From Neisseria weixii (GTDB lineage Bacteria; Pseudomonadota; Gammaproteobacteria; Burkholderiales; Neisseriaceae): a stretch of DNA of 64,000 bases. Location: the NCBI RefSeq assembly GCF_002327085.1, contig NZ_CP023429.1, forward strand, positions 310,001-374,000. The letters run 5' to 3'. The position numbers and the translations under genes were made by a program. Shown here one piece after another: positions 50,477-60,020 of this stretch (position 1 is the first letter of the stretch; every line of letters begins with the position of its first letter). The notes under the pieces are model-generated. The model did not search any database and was not told the origin of the DNA. It saw only the letters and a list, made by a program, of their open reading frames with translations.

Positions 50477-50989
50477 ATGAAAACTAATCAAATCGTTAAA
50501 ATCGGTTTGTCATTGTTGGCAACCGGCTTATTGGCAGCATGTGCGGCCAAGAGCGATATTACGCCGGAAGGTACCACCGATAACCCGGTGTTCCCTAAAC
50601 CGTATTCATTGACTTTCAATAACGACCGCGGTACGTTCCCGGCTTGGGATGAATTAGACCAAATGCGCCCAGGTTTGACCAAAGACGACATCTACAAAAT
50701 CTTGGGGCGCCCGCATTACAATGAAGGGATGGTTGGCGTGCGTGAATGGGATTACCTGTTTCATTTCTATACCCCGGGCGTAGGCGTGGATCCTGACAAC
50801 ACTTCAGGCGTAGAAGGAATCACTACTTGTCAATACAAAGTAATCTATGATAAAAACAAATTTGCGCGCAGCTTCTACTGGAATCCTGTATTCCCTAAAG
50901 ATGCTGCCTGCCCGCCGCCTGCATCTAAAGCAGAGCCGCAAGTGATTATCCGCGAAGTGGAAACCACGTCGCAACGCATCCGTCAGTAA
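50477..50989 (+). CDS. BamE/SmpA-like outer-membrane lipoprotein
   Basis: 170 residues. A lipoprotein signal peptide ends in LLAAC with the lipid-modified Cys near residue 22 (MKTNQIVKIGLSLLATGLLAACAAK). The SmpA/OmlA fold appears near 55-130: WDELDQMRPGLTKDDIYKILGRPHYNEGMVGVREWDYLFHF. BamE is a non-essential lipoprotein of the outer-membrane protein assembly machine. The protein is longer than E. coli BamE (113 residues), with a C-terminal extension ending in a basic RIRQ tail, so it may be a BamE relative rather than BamE itself. Followed by an L,D-transpeptidase-like gene 12 bases on. Confidence 0.82.
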   Translation: MKTNQIVKIGLSLLATGLLAACAAKSDITPEGTTDNPVFPKPYSLTFNNDRGTFPAWDELDQMRPGLTKDDIYKILGRPHYNEGMVGVREWDYLFHFYTPGVGVDPDNTSGVEGITTCQYKVIYDKNKFARSFYWNPVFPKDAACPPPASKAEPQVIIREVETTSQRIRQ

Positions 50990-51000
50990 TAGGATATAGT

Positions 51001-51429
51001 TTGAAAAAATTTTGGTTAACTACGGCCTTGTTGTTGGGCTTAAACACGTTTGCCAGTGCCGATGCAGTCAGCGATTACATGAAGCGTAAGAAGGTCATTG
51101 TGGATACCGCCAAAGCCGAATTGTGCTTTGCCGATGATAAACAATGCCATCCTGTGCTTATCGGTAAAACCACGCCTAAAGGTACTTTTCCTATGACCAT
51201 CATGGCCACGAAAAAATCGGGCTATGGCGGAGAGGTGATTGGTTTTAAAGAAGAGCGCGATTTCTTGTTTGCATTACACCGCGTTTGGTTGGGCAAACCT
51301 TCTGAGCGCCGTATGGAGCGCATCGCTTCGCCATTGGTGGCCGATCGTGTCATGACTAATGGTTGCATTAATGTTACGGACAAGGTGTATGAAAAATTAC
51401 GCCATTATTTCACGTTAGAAGTGATTTAA
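51001..51429 (+). CDS. L,D-transpeptidase-like protein with signal peptide
   Basis: TTG start at 51001 (the stop of the preceding gene is 12 bases away, with AGGATATAG upstream). 142 residues. A signal peptide MKKFWLTTALLLGLNTFASA precedes a short YkuD-like domain: ELCFADDKQCHPVLIGKTTPKGTFPMTIM, ALHRVWLGKPSERRMERIASP and the catalytic motif TNGCINVTDKVYEKL, where Cys near residue 122 would be the nucleophile and His of ALHRVWL the partner. The domain is shorter than in typical L,D-transpeptidases. It is likely cotranscribed with the lipoprotein, suggesting a role in cell-envelope upkeep. Confidence 0.78.
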   Translation: MKKFWLTTALLLGLNTFASADAVSDYMKRKKVIVDTAKAELCFADDKQCHPVLIGKTTPKGTFPMTIMATKKSGYGGEVIGFKEERDFLFALHRVWLGKPSERRMERIASPLVADRVMTNGCINVTDKVYEKLRHYFTLEVI

Positions 51430-51533
51430 GCGAATAGGCCGTCTGAAAAGGATGTTGGGAAACTGATATCCTTTTTTATTTTTGGGTAAAGGAATTGACC
51501 GTTTGGAAATGAGATATGGTATTCAGACGGCCT

Positions 51534-51727
51534 GAGACCTTTGCAAAACTCCCTGAAAAACCACTTTACCAAGAATCGGCGTCATTTCCGCGCAGGCATC
51601 CATTTTTGAACATGGCAAACTATTGAATAAAATAAGTTTCTGAAATTTTAAGATGGCTTCCCGCCTGCGCGGGAATGACGGCTGTTATGGTTTTTATTGG
51701 TGGTCCATGAGGTTCTGCAAAGGTTTC
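51534..51727. mobile_element. MITE with IS5-like ends and dRS3 sites
   Basis: About 194 bp with ends GAGACCTTTGCAAAACTCC and TTCTGCAAAGGTTTC. Inner sites ATTTCCGCGCAGGCATCC (decayed) and TTCCCGCCTGCGCGGGAAT (nearly complete dRS3) match the copies at 10316 and 15473, as does the central TATTGAATAAAATAAGTTTCT. A DUS abuts the left end. Confidence 0.78.
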
Positions 51728-51800
51728 GGCCTTGAGAAAAGCTTGCCACTGAGGCAGAGTTGGCATAAGCTTTTATCCGTTTATAACCGGAGATAAAACC

Positions 51801-52315
51801 ATGAAACCGATTGCCGTGCTGATGTATCAAGGTGAAGGAACCTGCGAATTACAAGTCTTGTGGCAGGCGGTGGGGCATTGGCAGCGGCATGGATTAAAAG
51901 TAGCGGGTTTATTGAATCCTTTGGATGAAAACAACCAAAAATTACGTGAACGTGTACAATCTTTAACGGATAGCAGGGTGTATACCATTATGTATGACCA
52001 AGGCTGCACCACCGAGGCTTGTCTGCTTGATCCGCGTGGTTTGGCGGCCTCTTCTGAAGTTATCCGAGAAGCTTTGCAAACGCCGCCCGATATTCTGGTG
52101 TTTAATAAATTCGGCCATGCCGAAAGTGAAAACAGCGGCTTGATTGACGAATATGCGCAAGCCATCGGCAGGGTATTCCCGTGATTTCGTTGTTGCAAGA
52201 TAAATATCTGTCTGATTGGCGCACGTTTACCGATGGTATGGGGGAAGAGCTATTCGGCTTAGAAGAGGTTTTGGCATGGAGTGAGTGTCAAAATCAACGG
52301 CATAAAGTAGATTGA
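51801..52315 (+). pseudogene. DUF2478 family protein, frameshifted near its C-terminus
   Basis: ATG at 51801 follows GGAGATAAAACC. MKPIAVLMYQGEGTCELQVLWQAVGHWQRHG, TIMYDQGCTTEACLLDPRGLAASSEVI and PDILVFNKFGHAESENSGLIDEY fit DUF2478, a P-loop-less domain found with molybdenum or nitrogen metabolism genes in some bacteria. The frame derails after AIGR at the GGG near 52172; adding one G gives GIPVISLLQDKYLSDWRTFTDGMGEELFGLEEVLAWSE and a stop at 52313-52315. Restored length about 171 residues. No function can be given. Probably a sequencing error. Confidence 0.75.
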
Positions 52316-52332
52316 TTGGGATTTAACCATAT

Positions 52333-52370
52333 AAAAAAGCCGTCTGAACAATATTGTTCAGACGGCTTTT
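52333..52370 (-). terminator. fabF terminator (DUS pair)
   Basis: AAAAAAGCCGTCTGAACAA and TTGTTCAGACGGCTTTT form an 17-bp stem with almost no loop and A/T runs outside, 14 bases from the fabF stop. Confidence 0.88.
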
Positions 52371-52383
52371 CAAATAAAACCAA

Positions 52384-53630
52384 TCAACCTTCAAATTTTT
52401 TGAATACCAATGTGCCGTTGGTGCCGCCGAAGCCGAAAGAGTTGGAAATGGCAACATTAATGTTCAAGTCGCGCGCTTCGTTGGCGCAATAGTCTAAATC
52501 GCAGCCTGCTTCGATGTCTTGATCTTCCAAATTGATGGTTGGTGGCGATTTTTGATCGTGAATCGCCATGATGCTGTACACGGCTTCCACGCCGCCGGCT
52601 GCGCCCAGCAAGTGGCCGGTCATGGATTTGGTTGAGTTCACCACCACATTTTTAGCATGTTCGCCCAAAGCCAGTTTCAGTGCTTTGGTTTCATTGGCAT
52701 CACCCAACGGGTAGAAGTGCCGTGTGCGTTGACATAATTCACATCGCTTACGTTCAGGCCGGCATCTTTTAATGCGCGGGTTACGGCCAGAGCAGGACCT
52801 TCTTCGTTTGGTGCGGTGATGTGGTAGGCGTCCGAGCTCATGCCGAAGCCGACGATCTCGGCGTAGATTTTCGCGCCGCGTTTTTTGGCATGTTCCAATT
52901 CTTCCAATACCAACACACCGGCACCTTCGGCAATCACGAAACCGTCACGGCCTTTGTCCCACGGGCGGGAAGCTGCTGTAGGGTCGTTATTGCGGGTCGA
53001 CAAAGCCTTCATGGCCGCAAAGCCGCCAACGCTCAATAAATTGATAGAGCCTTCCGCGCCGCCTGCTACCATTACGTCGGCATCGCCGTATTTAATCAAA
53101 CGCGCTGCATCGCCGATAGAGTGTGCACCGGTGGTACACGCCGAGACCATGCCGTATGAAGGGCCGCGGTAGCCCTTCAAAATGGTGACATGACCGGAAA
53201 TCAGGTTAATCAGCGAGCCCGGAATAAAGAACGGATTAATCTTGCGCGCACCACCTTCTTGCACCGCAATACCGGTGGCCTCAATGCTCGGCATGCCGCC
53301 GATGCCTGAACCGATATTTACGCCGATGCGGTCTTTGTCTAAATCTGGGGTATCGTCCAAGCCTGCGTCCCGAATGGCTTGCAGGGCGGCGGCCAAGCCG
53401 TAGTGGATAAAGGCATCCATGCGGCGGGCTTCTTTGGCACTGATGTATTCGCTGATGTCGAAATCGCGCACTTCGCCGGCAATTTGGCTGTTGATTTCGG
53501 ATGCGTCAAAGCGGGTAATCATGCCGATGCCGCTTTTGCCTGCGAGCAGGTTGCTCCATGCGGTGGCGGCGTCGTTGCCGACCGGTGATACTTGGCCGAG
53601 GCCTGTAATGACTACTCTTCGTTGACTCAT
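52384..53630 (-). pseudogene. fabF: fabF, 3-oxoacyl-ACP synthase II, frameshifted
   Basis: Elongating condensing enzyme of fatty-acid synthesis. ATG at 53630 gives MSQRRVVITGLGQVSPVGND. The catalytic Cys is in GMVSACTTGAHSIGDA near 163, and the first His in VNAHGTST near 303. There the frame breaks at the CCC near 52709 (plus strand GGG); one added C gives STPLGDANETKALKLALGEHA. The second His lies in KSMTGHLLGAAGGVEAVYS and the end is FGFGGTNGTLVFKKF. Restored length about 415 residues. As fabF and acpP are adjacent in many bacteria and this gene should be vital, a sequencing error is much the best reading. Confidence 0.93.
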
Positions 53631-53795
53631 GATAATCTCGCTGTCGTTAATCGGGATTGGTGGACGGTAAGGCTGAAATGCCTGATAGGCCGTCTGAAAA
53701 TTAGAATTTTTCTCTAATTTTGAGCATATCTAATAAGGTAAAAGCCCCTGTATGCGGAATCGCAGCAGAGGCCGGCGTGTTGGTGAGACTACGGA

Positions 53796-54032
53796 TTAGC
53801 CGTTGTGGGCAGTGATGTAGTCGATAGCCAATTGTACGGTGGTGATTTTTTCGGCTTCTTCGTCAGGGATTTCGCAACCGAAAGCTTCTTCTAAAGCCAT
53901 TACCAGTTCAACGGTGTCCAATGAGTCTGCGCCCAAATCGTCTTGGAAAGATGATTCGTTTTTCACTTCGGCTTCATTCACGCCCAGTTGTTCAGCAACA
54001 ATTTTTTTAACTTGTTGTTCGATATTTGACAT
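53796..54032 (-). CDS. acpP: acpP, acyl carrier protein
   Basis: Carries growing acyl chains on a phosphopantetheine arm. 78 residues, [29 protein letters not shown]. The modified serine is in [19 protein letters not shown] near residue 37. Highly acidic, as expected. The gene precedes fabF on the same strand with a gap of about 165 bases that contains a DUS. Confidence 0.97.
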   Translation of the reverse strand: MSNIEQQVKKIVAEQLGVNEAEVKNESSFQDDLGADSLDTVELVMALEEAFGCEIPDEEAEKITTVQLAIDYITAHNG

Positions 54033-54262
54033 GTCAGTCGTTCCTTATATGCCTTGCGGCGGGTTTGAAAAAATAAATCGGATGTATTGTACCGAATTCG
54101 TTTAGAGTTTTCCATCTAAAAATGCGCTTTCTGCATTCTCAGGGAATGCTTTCGTTACGCTGCATATTATCATAGGCTGTTTTTATCCTACAAGCAGCAT
54201 TTTGTTTTTGTTTGTTATCAAAGGGTTAATCAGAACCATTTTGCTTCGGCATACCGTTTGCA

Positions 54263-54304
54263 GGCCGTCTGAACGGGAATTTTGCCGTTCAGACGGCTTT
54301 TTTC
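54263..54304 (-). terminator. Terminator of the S9 peptidase gene (DUS pair)
   Basis: AGGCCGTCTGAACGG at 54263 onward and CCGTTCAGACGGCTTTTTT form a long stem around a 9-base loop; the right arm overlaps the end of the peptidase gene. Confidence 0.8.
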
Positions 54305-56328
54305 ACTAAAAAACAGTTTAAAAACGCCAGAATACAGGCCAATTCATCAGCGGAATCCTGTTGTGTGCTGTTACCCGTGTGGCCGCCGTTGTCGGGGCAA
54401 TACAGCCATGATTGCGGGCTTTTTTGACGCAATTTGGCATAAAACTTCAACGCGTGGGCGGGATGGACGCGGTCGTCACTCAAGCTGGTGGTGATTAAGG
54501 CCGGCGGATAGTGGCGGCCGTCTGAAAGATTGTGGTAGGGCGAGTGCTGCTGCCAGTAACCGCGGCAGATGTCGTATTTTTGCGTATTGCCGTATTCGTC
54601 TGTCCAGCTTGAACCGGCCGATAATAAAGGATAGCGCAACATATCGGTCAGCGGCATTTCGCACACCATCGCGCCGAAGCTTTGCGGCTGGCGTACAAAG
54701 GCAGATGCCACTACCAAGCCGCCATTGCTGCCCCCTTGCAGGGCGATGTGTGGGGGCGAACTCAAACCGCGGCGGCTCAAATCGTCAACGATGGCGAGTA
54801 AATCGTCAGTGCTTTTGTGTTTGTGCAAACCTTGCGCCGCTTGGTGCCAATGAGGACCGAATTCGCCGCCGCCGCGCACGTTGGCCAATACAAACGCATG
54901 GCCTTGTTCCAGCCAATATTTACCGATGCTGCCCAAATAATGCGGCAATTCGGGCACACCGAAGCCGCCGTACACATACACTAAGGTCGGTGTCTGCGAT
55001 GAGAGGCCGTCTGAAACATTTTTACTGACATGATAATAAGGAATCTGTGTGCCGTCTGCAGAGCTTGTCCAAAACTGCTGTACTTGAATGCCGGCGGCGG
55101 CAAACTGCTGCGGCTGGCGACGCATGACGGTGAGTTCCATTACGTTCAAATCCAAGGCATACAGCGTCAGCGGCGTGGTGAAATCGCTGGCAGCCAAATA
55201 CACCACATCGCCGCCCCACGGCTGGTCAGTCATTTCCAATGTGCCCATCGGCAGGCGGGGCAATTCGATTTCCTGCCACGCACCATCGGCAAAACGCCAT
55301 GCTTTCAGACGGCCTTGCACGTTTTCCAACGTACTGGCCACCACAAAACGCTTGGTTGTTTCCACGCTTTCCAAGGCTTGCGTCTCATTGGGTGCGAACA
55401 GCAATTGCGCCGCGCCGAGTTCGCCTTTGTGCAGCTTTACTGCCAACAGGCTGCCGCTCGGGTAGCTTTGGTTGGCACGGAGCCAGTCTTTACGCAGGGT
55501 CAGCATCAAATGGCCGGACAAATATCCGACCACATCACAATCTTCCGGCAAATTCAAAGGCTTGGCTTCACCTTGTGCGGAAACCTGCCAATAGGTTTTG
55601 GTGTAAAACCCTTGCGAGGCTTCGATTAAATCAATCGGCGAACCTTGCGGGTCGAGATAACGCCAAGCATTGACCATCATGCCGTCGCGGTCGATTTGGA
55701 AAACCGGCGTGCTTTCTTCAAAACTTTGCCCGCGCTCGACCAGCCACACTTCGCGCGGATAGCCTGCTTGTGTGAGTTGGCGGTCGTCCCATGCAGGGCA
55801 AACCCATACGCTGTTTTCATCGCGCCATGAAATGTGGTTTTTACCGGCCGGAAAGTGAAAACCGCCGTTTACCAGCGTACCGGCAGCCAAATCCATTTCC
55901 AAGGTATAGGCTGCATCTCCACCGGCGCGACTCAAGGTCAGCAAGGCCAGATTCGGTTTTTCGACCAAATGCGAGATGCCGCCGAGGTAAACGTCATCGC
56001 CCAAAATCTCATCGAAATCGGCCACTGAAAACAAGATTTCCCATTCCGGATAACCTGATCGATACGTCGCAGCGGTACAAACACGGTACACGCCTTTTGG
56101 GTATTCCGCGTCTTGATGGAAATGGTACATGCGCGCACGGTGCTCTTGGCAAAACGGGATTTGGCGCGTGTCCTGCATTTGCGCCAAAATGCCGTCTGAA
56201 AGCGTGCGTGAAGTATCGTTTTCCATAAAACGTGCTTGGGTTTCATTGTGCGCTTTGGCGGCGAAATCTTGCGTGGCGGGAGATTCAAGGTTTTCGAAAT
56301 GTTGGAACGGGTCGGAATGCTGCGTCAT
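54289..56328 (-). CDS. Prolyl oligopeptidase family (S9A) serine peptidase
   Basis: 679 residues. The N-terminal part (to about 400) fits the beta-propeller that covers the active site (GVYRVCTAATYRSGYPEWEILFSVADFDE, PLTLYALDLNVMEL). The catalytic alpha/beta hydrolase domain has VYVYGGFGVPELPHYLG, NVRGGGEFGPHWHQA, the nucleophile elbow LQGGSNGGLVVAS with Ser near residue 540, an Asp in TTSLSDDRVHPAHALKFY near 627, and a His in DNGGHTGNST near 659. No signal peptide, so cytoplasmic. Cleaves short proline-containing peptides by family knowledge. Confidence 0.92.
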   Translation of the reverse strand: MTQHSDPFQHFENLESPATQDFAAKAHNETQARFMENDTSRTLSDGILAQMQDTRQIPFCQEHRARMYHFHQDAEYPKGVYRVCTAATYRSGYPEWEILFSVADFDEILGDDVYLGGISHLVEKPNLALLTLSRAGGDAAYTLEMDLAAGTLVNGGFHFPAGKNHISWRDENSVWVCPAWDDRQLTQAGYPREVWLVERGQSFEESTPVFQIDRDGMMVNAWRYLDPQGSPIDLIEASQGFYTKTYWQVSAQGEAKPLNLPEDCDVVGYLSGHLMLTLRKDWLRANQSYPSGSLLAVKLHKGELGAAQLLFAPNETQALESVETTKRFVVASTLENVQGRLKAWRFADGAWQEIELPRLPMGTLEMTDQPWGGDVVYLAASDFTTPLTLYALDLNVMELTVMRRQPQQFAAAGIQVQQFWTSSADGTQIPYYHVSKNVSDGLSSQTPTLVYVYGGFGVPELPHYLGSIGKYWLEQGHAFVLANVRGGGEFGPHWHQAAQGLHKHKSTDDLLAIVDDLSRRGLSSPPHIALQGGSNGGLVVASAFVRQPQSFGAMVCEMPLTDMLRYPLLSAGSSWTDEYGNTQKYDICRGYWQQHSPYHNLSDGRHYPPALITTSLSDDRVHPAHALKFYAKLRQKSPQSWLYCPDNGGHTGNSTQQDSADELACILAFLNCFLVKKAV

Positions 56329-56403
56329 GGCGGATAGGCCGTCTGAAAAAGGAAAGGGGGCATATTATAGCGCAAAGGTTTGACCAAAAGTTTTCGGCAG
56401 ACA

Positions 56404-56546
56404 GAGGCCTTTGCCAAATCTTCATCTTTGGCACATTTCTTCGTTATGCGCTGCTCGAAAACTTGCCTGTCTTCATGATAGGTCTTCGCTTTCTGCGCTG
56501 ATCTAACTTCAAACCGTACTCAAGTCTGAAGTTTTGCGAAGATCTC
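56404..56546. mobile_element. 143-bp MITE, inverted relative to the copy in the IS3 transposase
   Basis: Ends GAGGCCTTTGCCAAATCTTC and GAAGTTTTGCGAAGATCTC. Read on the minus strand its interior (GACCTATCATGAAGACAGGC, GCAGCGCATAACGAAGAAAT) follows that of 35086-35228 (GACATATCACACGATAGGCA, GCAGCGCACAACGCAGAAAT). It fills most of the gap between the peptidase gene and hpt. Confidence 0.72.
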
Positions 56547-56638
56547 AGCCTAGATGGTGATCGCGCATTGCGATATTTTAGCCGCCGTTTTAAGCCTGCT
56601 GTTATAATTAAATTTTAGATTTTGCGCGGTACAGACAA

Positions 56639-57199
56639 ATGGATCTCGAAACCAAACGCCATCAAACTCAAACCATGCTCGACAACGCTGAATTGTTGTT
56701 CAGCCAAGAAGAATGCCAAGCTGCGCTGCAGAAAGTGGCCGGCGGCATAACCCGCGATTTGGGCGATAAATATCCGCTGTTGCTGCCTGTGATGGGTGGG
56801 GCGGTGGTGTTTACCGGCCAATTATTGCCGTTACTGCGCTTTCCGCTGGACTTTGATTATGTGCATGTTTCGCGCTACGGCGACAAATTGCAGGGCGGTA
56901 ATTTCAATTGGAAACGCATGCCCGATGCCGAGCAAATCCGCGGCCGTCATGTGGTGGTGTTGGACGACATTCTCGATGAAGGCCACACCATGCATGCGAT
57001 TCAGGAAAAGCTGTTGGAAATGGGGGCGGCAAGCTGTCGTGCGGCGGTGTTTGCCAATAAATTAATCGACAAAGAAAAGCCAACCAAAGGTGATTACGTC
57101 GGCTTGGATGTGCCCAACCGCTATGTTTTCGGCTACGGCATGGACGCGGCCGGCTGCTGGCGCAATTTGGGCGAAATTTACGCTTTGAAGCAGGATTAA
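56639..57199 (+). CDS. hpt: hpt, hypoxanthine(-guanine) phosphoribosyltransferase
   Basis: Purine salvage enzyme. 186 residues beginning MDLETKRHQTQTMLDNAELLFSQEECQAAL. The PRPP-binding loop is VVVLDDILDEGHTMHAI near 103-119, with VMGGAVVFTGQLLPLL near 50 and the base-binding DYVGLDVPNRYVFGYGMD near 153 (Val/Leu-Asp-xPxxYVxGxG pattern). Hpt is typical, but the guanine or hypoxanthine preference cannot be read from this. A short DUS pair follows the stop. Confidence 0.9.
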   Translation: MDLETKRHQTQTMLDNAELLFSQEECQAALQKVAGGITRDLGDKYPLLLPVMGGAVVFTGQLLPLLRFPLDFDYVHVSRYGDKLQGGNFNWKRMPDAEQIRGRHVVVLDDILDEGHTMHAIQEKLLEMGAASCRAAVFANKLIDKEKPTKGDYVGLDVPNRYVFGYGMDAAGCWRNLGEIYALKQD

Positions 57200-57205
57200 T
57201 CAGCA

Positions 57206-57258
57206 GGCCGTCTGAACAATAAAGTAAAGCTACGCCAAGAAACATTCAGACGGCCTTG
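57206..57258 (+). terminator. hpt terminator (DUS pair, long loop)
   Basis: AGGCCGTCTGAA at 57206 and TTCAGACGGCCTTG near 57244-57258 are inverted copies about 28 bases apart. Confidence 0.6.
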
Positions 57259-57321
57259 TTTATTCAGGCATCTGCAACCATCTCAACACCATAAAAACCT
57301 TATTTCATTTCAGGAACGCAA

Positions 57322-57762
57322 ATGATTGGCTTGCTTATCATTACTCACGAAACCATAGGTGAAGCCTACCGTGGTTTGACACATCATTTTTTTCCGCAAG
57401 GCAGTCCTGAAAACGTCCATATTTTGGGCGCGCAGCCGAACGAAGACCAAGACGACCTGATTAACCGCGCGATTTCCATGATTCAGGAGTTTTCGGAAGA
57501 TTGTCACGGCGTATTGATTATGACCGATATTTTTGGCGCGACCCCGTGTAACGCCGCCCGCCGCATGGTACGAGAAGGCAAATCCGCGATCCTCACCGGC
57601 CTGAATGCGCCGATGATAATTAAAGCCGTGCAATACGCACCGGCTGCCACCGACCTGACTGCGTTTACCGAAACAGTGAAAGAAGCGGCGATTCGCGGCA
57701 TTTTTGCCATCACGGCGGCACCGGACGATTTGATGTGTAAAAAAGCGGCAGAGGACATCTGA
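57322..57762 (+). CDS. PTS EIIA component, mannose family (EIIA-Man/ManX-like)
   Basis: 146 residues. The phosphorylated His is in LLIITHETIGEAY near residue 9. DQDDLINRAISMIQ near 42, ILIMTDIFGATPCNAARRM near 66 (DxxGxTP pattern) and NAPMIIKAV near 97 match EIIA-Man domains. In Neisseria and other beta-proteobacteria, the same gene with ptsH and ptsI forms a PTS without sugar-specific EIIB/EIIC; its role is thought to be regulatory. No EIIB or EIIC is seen here either. A DUS pair separates it from ptsH. Confidence 0.9.
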   Translation: MIGLLIITHETIGEAYRGLTHHFFPQGSPENVHILGAQPNEDQDDLINRAISMIQEFSEDCHGVLIMTDIFGATPCNAARRMVREGKSAILTGLNAPMIIKAVQYAPAATDLTAFTETVKEAAIRGIFAITAAPDDLMCKKAAEDI

Positions 57763-57862
57763 AACTGAGTCAGACTCGCCGCCATGAATGGATTTTTTCA
57801 GACGGCCTGAGCCAACAGGCCGTCTGATAGTGTATGAATAAAAAGCAAAATCAGGAAAAACC

Positions 57863-58132
57863 ATGCTCAAGCAAGAAATCGAAATCATCAACAAATTGGG
57901 TTTACACGCGCGTGCGTCGAGCAAATTCACCCAAACCGCATCACGCTTTCAAAGCGAAATCTGGGTCAGCAAAAACGGCAGCCGTGTCAACGGCAAAAGC
58001 ATTATGGGTTTGATGATGCTGGCAGCCGCCAAAGGCAGCGTGATTGAAATTGAAGTTGACGGCAGCGACGAAGCTGCCGCCATGCAGGCTCTGACCGATT
58101 TGATCAATGATTACTTCGGCGAAGGCGAATAA
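57863..58132 (+). CDS. ptsH: ptsH, phosphocarrier protein HPr
   Basis: 89 residues, MLKQEIEIINKLGLHARASSKFTQTASRF. His-15 is in the GLHARASS motif, the site phosphorylated by EI. The regulatory Ser motif near residue 46 is KSIMGLMMLAAAKG, so the Ser target of HPr kinase could be conserved. Stop is one base away from the ptsI start, so the two genes are coupled. Normal length. Confidence 0.95.
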   Translation: MLKQEIEIINKLGLHARASSKFTQTASRFQSEIWVSKNGSRVNGKSIMGLMMLAAAKGSVIEIEVDGSDEAAAMQALTDLINDYFGEGE

Positions 58133-58133
58133 T

Positions 58134-59885
58134 ATGAGTATTATGCTATACGGCGTGGCGGCGGGCAAAGGTATAGCCATCGGTCATGCGCACTTGGTGT
58201 CACGCGGCAGCACCGAAGTGCCGCAGTACGACATCGATCCGGAAAACATCGAAGCGGAAGTGGCACGATTTGATGCGGCGGTGAAAGCCACGCGTAAAGA
58301 ATTGGAGCAGCTGCGCAACGCCATTCCTGAAAACGCGCCGACCGAATTGGGCGCGTTCATCTCGCTGCATTTGATGCTGCTCACCGATGTGACGCTTTCA
58401 CGCGAGCCGGTCGATTTGTTGCGCGCGCAAAACATCAATGCTGAATGGGCACTGAAACAGCAAAGCGACAAACTTGCCGCCCAATTTGACGAAATGGAGG
58501 ATGCCTACCTGCGCGAACGCAAGCAGGATATGCTGCAAGTGGTGCAGCGCATTCACAATCATTTGGTCGGTCAGAGCAACGAATTGAATTTGGCCAATAA
58601 CCCGTTTGAAGACACCATTCTGATTGCGCATGATCTGTCGCCGGCCGATACTGTTTTGTTTAAAGAACAACACATTACCGCGTTTGTTACCGATGCCGGC
58701 GGTCCGACCAGCCACACCGCCATTTTAGGCCGCAGCTTGGATATTCCATCGGTTATTGGTCTGCACAACGCCCGCAAGCTGATTACCGAAAATGAAATCG
58801 TCATTGTTGACGGCATCAACGGTATTTTGCTGATTAACCCCGATGACGTGGTGCTGGCGGAATACCGCCGCTTGGAGCGCGAATACCGCAGCCATAAGCG
58901 CGAGTTGAACAAACTCAAGAAAACCGCCGCCACCACCGCCGACGGCATCAACATTGAATTGCTCGCCAACATCGAGTCCGCCGAAGACATCAAGGCTTTA
59001 CACAATATCGGTGCCGACGGTGTAGGCTTGTTCCGCAGCGAATTTCTCTATCTCAACCGCGAAAACATGCCGTCTGAAGACGAGCAATACGAAGTCTATA
59101 GCGGGATTGTGAAAAAGCTCAAAGGCAAGAACCTCACCATCCGCACCGTTGATTTGGGCGTGGACAAAAATCCCCGTTGGTTCGGCCAAAACGCCACGCC
59201 CAACGGCAGCCTGAATCCCGCATTGGGTTTAACCGGCATCCGCTTGTGCTTGGCCGAGCCGGTGATGTTCCGCACGCAGATGCGCGCGATTTTACGTGCC
59301 GCCCAGCACGGCCCCGTGCGCATGATGTGGCCGATGGTTACATCGCTATCCGAAGTGCGCCAATGTCTGATTCACTTGGAGACGGCGCAGAAACAATTGA
59401 CCGAACGCGGTGAAGCGTTCGGTGAAGTCAGCATCGGCTGCATGATTGAAATTCCGTCTGCGGCGATGACGGTCGGCAGCATTCTGAAAATGGTCGATTT
59501 TATTTCCATCGGCACCAATGACTTGATTCAATACGTGTTGTCGGTCGACCGCGGCGACGAGGCCGTCAGCCACCTTTACCAGCCGAGCCATCCGGCAGTG
59601 TTGAAAATGATTCAGCACATCATCCGTACCGCCAACCGCATAGACAAAAGTGTCTCCGTGTGCGGCGAAATGGCCGGCGACACAGCCTTCACCCGCGTGC
59701 TGCTCGGCATGGGCTTACGCCGTTTTTCCATGAACACCAATAATCTTTTGGATGTGAAAAACATTATTTTGAAAAGCGACACCAATCAGTTGGAATACCC
59801 GATTGCCAAATTGATGCGTAACGATGATCCGGAAAAATCGGAAAAGTTGTTGAAAAAATTAAATCAGATTCCGAGCGAAGAATAA
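58134..59885 (+). CDS. ptsI: ptsI, PTS enzyme I
   Basis: Passes phosphate from phosphoenolpyruvate to HPr. Start at ATG 58134 (MSIMLYGVAAGKGIAIGHAHL); a second Met at 58143 is possible. 583 residues. The active-site His lies in VTDAGGPTSHTAILGRSLDIPSV near 190. The C-terminal PEP-binding barrel has GVGLFRSEFLYLNRENMPSEDEQ near 300, MWPMVTSLSEVR near 400, ISIGTNDLIQYVLSVDRGDE near 460 and SVCGEMAGDTAFTRVLLGMG near 510. Intact. It closes the EIIA-HPr-EI operon. Confidence 0.96.
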   Translation: MSIMLYGVAAGKGIAIGHAHLVSRGSTEVPQYDIDPENIEAEVARFDAAVKATRKELEQLRNAIPENAPTELGAFISLHLMLLTDVTLSREPVDLLRAQNINAEWALKQQSDKLAAQFDEMEDAYLRERKQDMLQVVQRIHNHLVGQSNELNLANNPFEDTILIAHDLSPADTVLFKEQHITAFVTDAGGPTSHTAILGRSLDIPSVIGLHNARKLITENEIVIVDGINGILLINPDDVVLAEYRRLEREYRSHKRELNKLKKTAATTADGINIELLANIESAEDIKALHNIGADGVGLFRSEFLYLNRENMPSEDEQYEVYSGIVKKLKGKNLTIRTVDLGVDKNPRWFGQNATPNGSLNPALGLTGIRLCLAEPVMFRTQMRAILRAAQHGPVRMMWPMVTSLSEVRQCLIHLETAQKQLTERGEAFGEVSIGCMIEIPSAAMTVGSILKMVDFISIGTNDLIQYVLSVDRGDEAVSHLYQPSHPAVLKMIQHIIRTANRIDKSVSVCGEMAGDTAFTRVLLGMGLRRFSMNTNNLLDVKNIILKSDTNQLEYPIAKLMRNDDPEKSEKLLKKLNQIPSEE

Positions 59886-59923
59886 AAACAGGCCGAGGCC
59901 TTTACAAAACCTTGCTATAATCA

Positions 59924-59959
59924 AAAAAAGCTTACTTAGGTAACTCAGTAAGCTTTTTT
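59924..59959. terminator. Terminator hairpin after ptsI
   Basis: AAAAAAGCTTACT and AGTAAGCTTTTTT form a perfect 13-bp stem around a 10-base loop, with a T-run in both directions. Depending on the border it may belong to ptsI or to the IS5 remnant. Confidence 0.8.
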
Positions 59960-60020
59960 CCAATATTAAATATTCTGTAGTTCTCGATCATTGCCTACTT
60001 TTTGAGCCTCTTTCCCCTTT

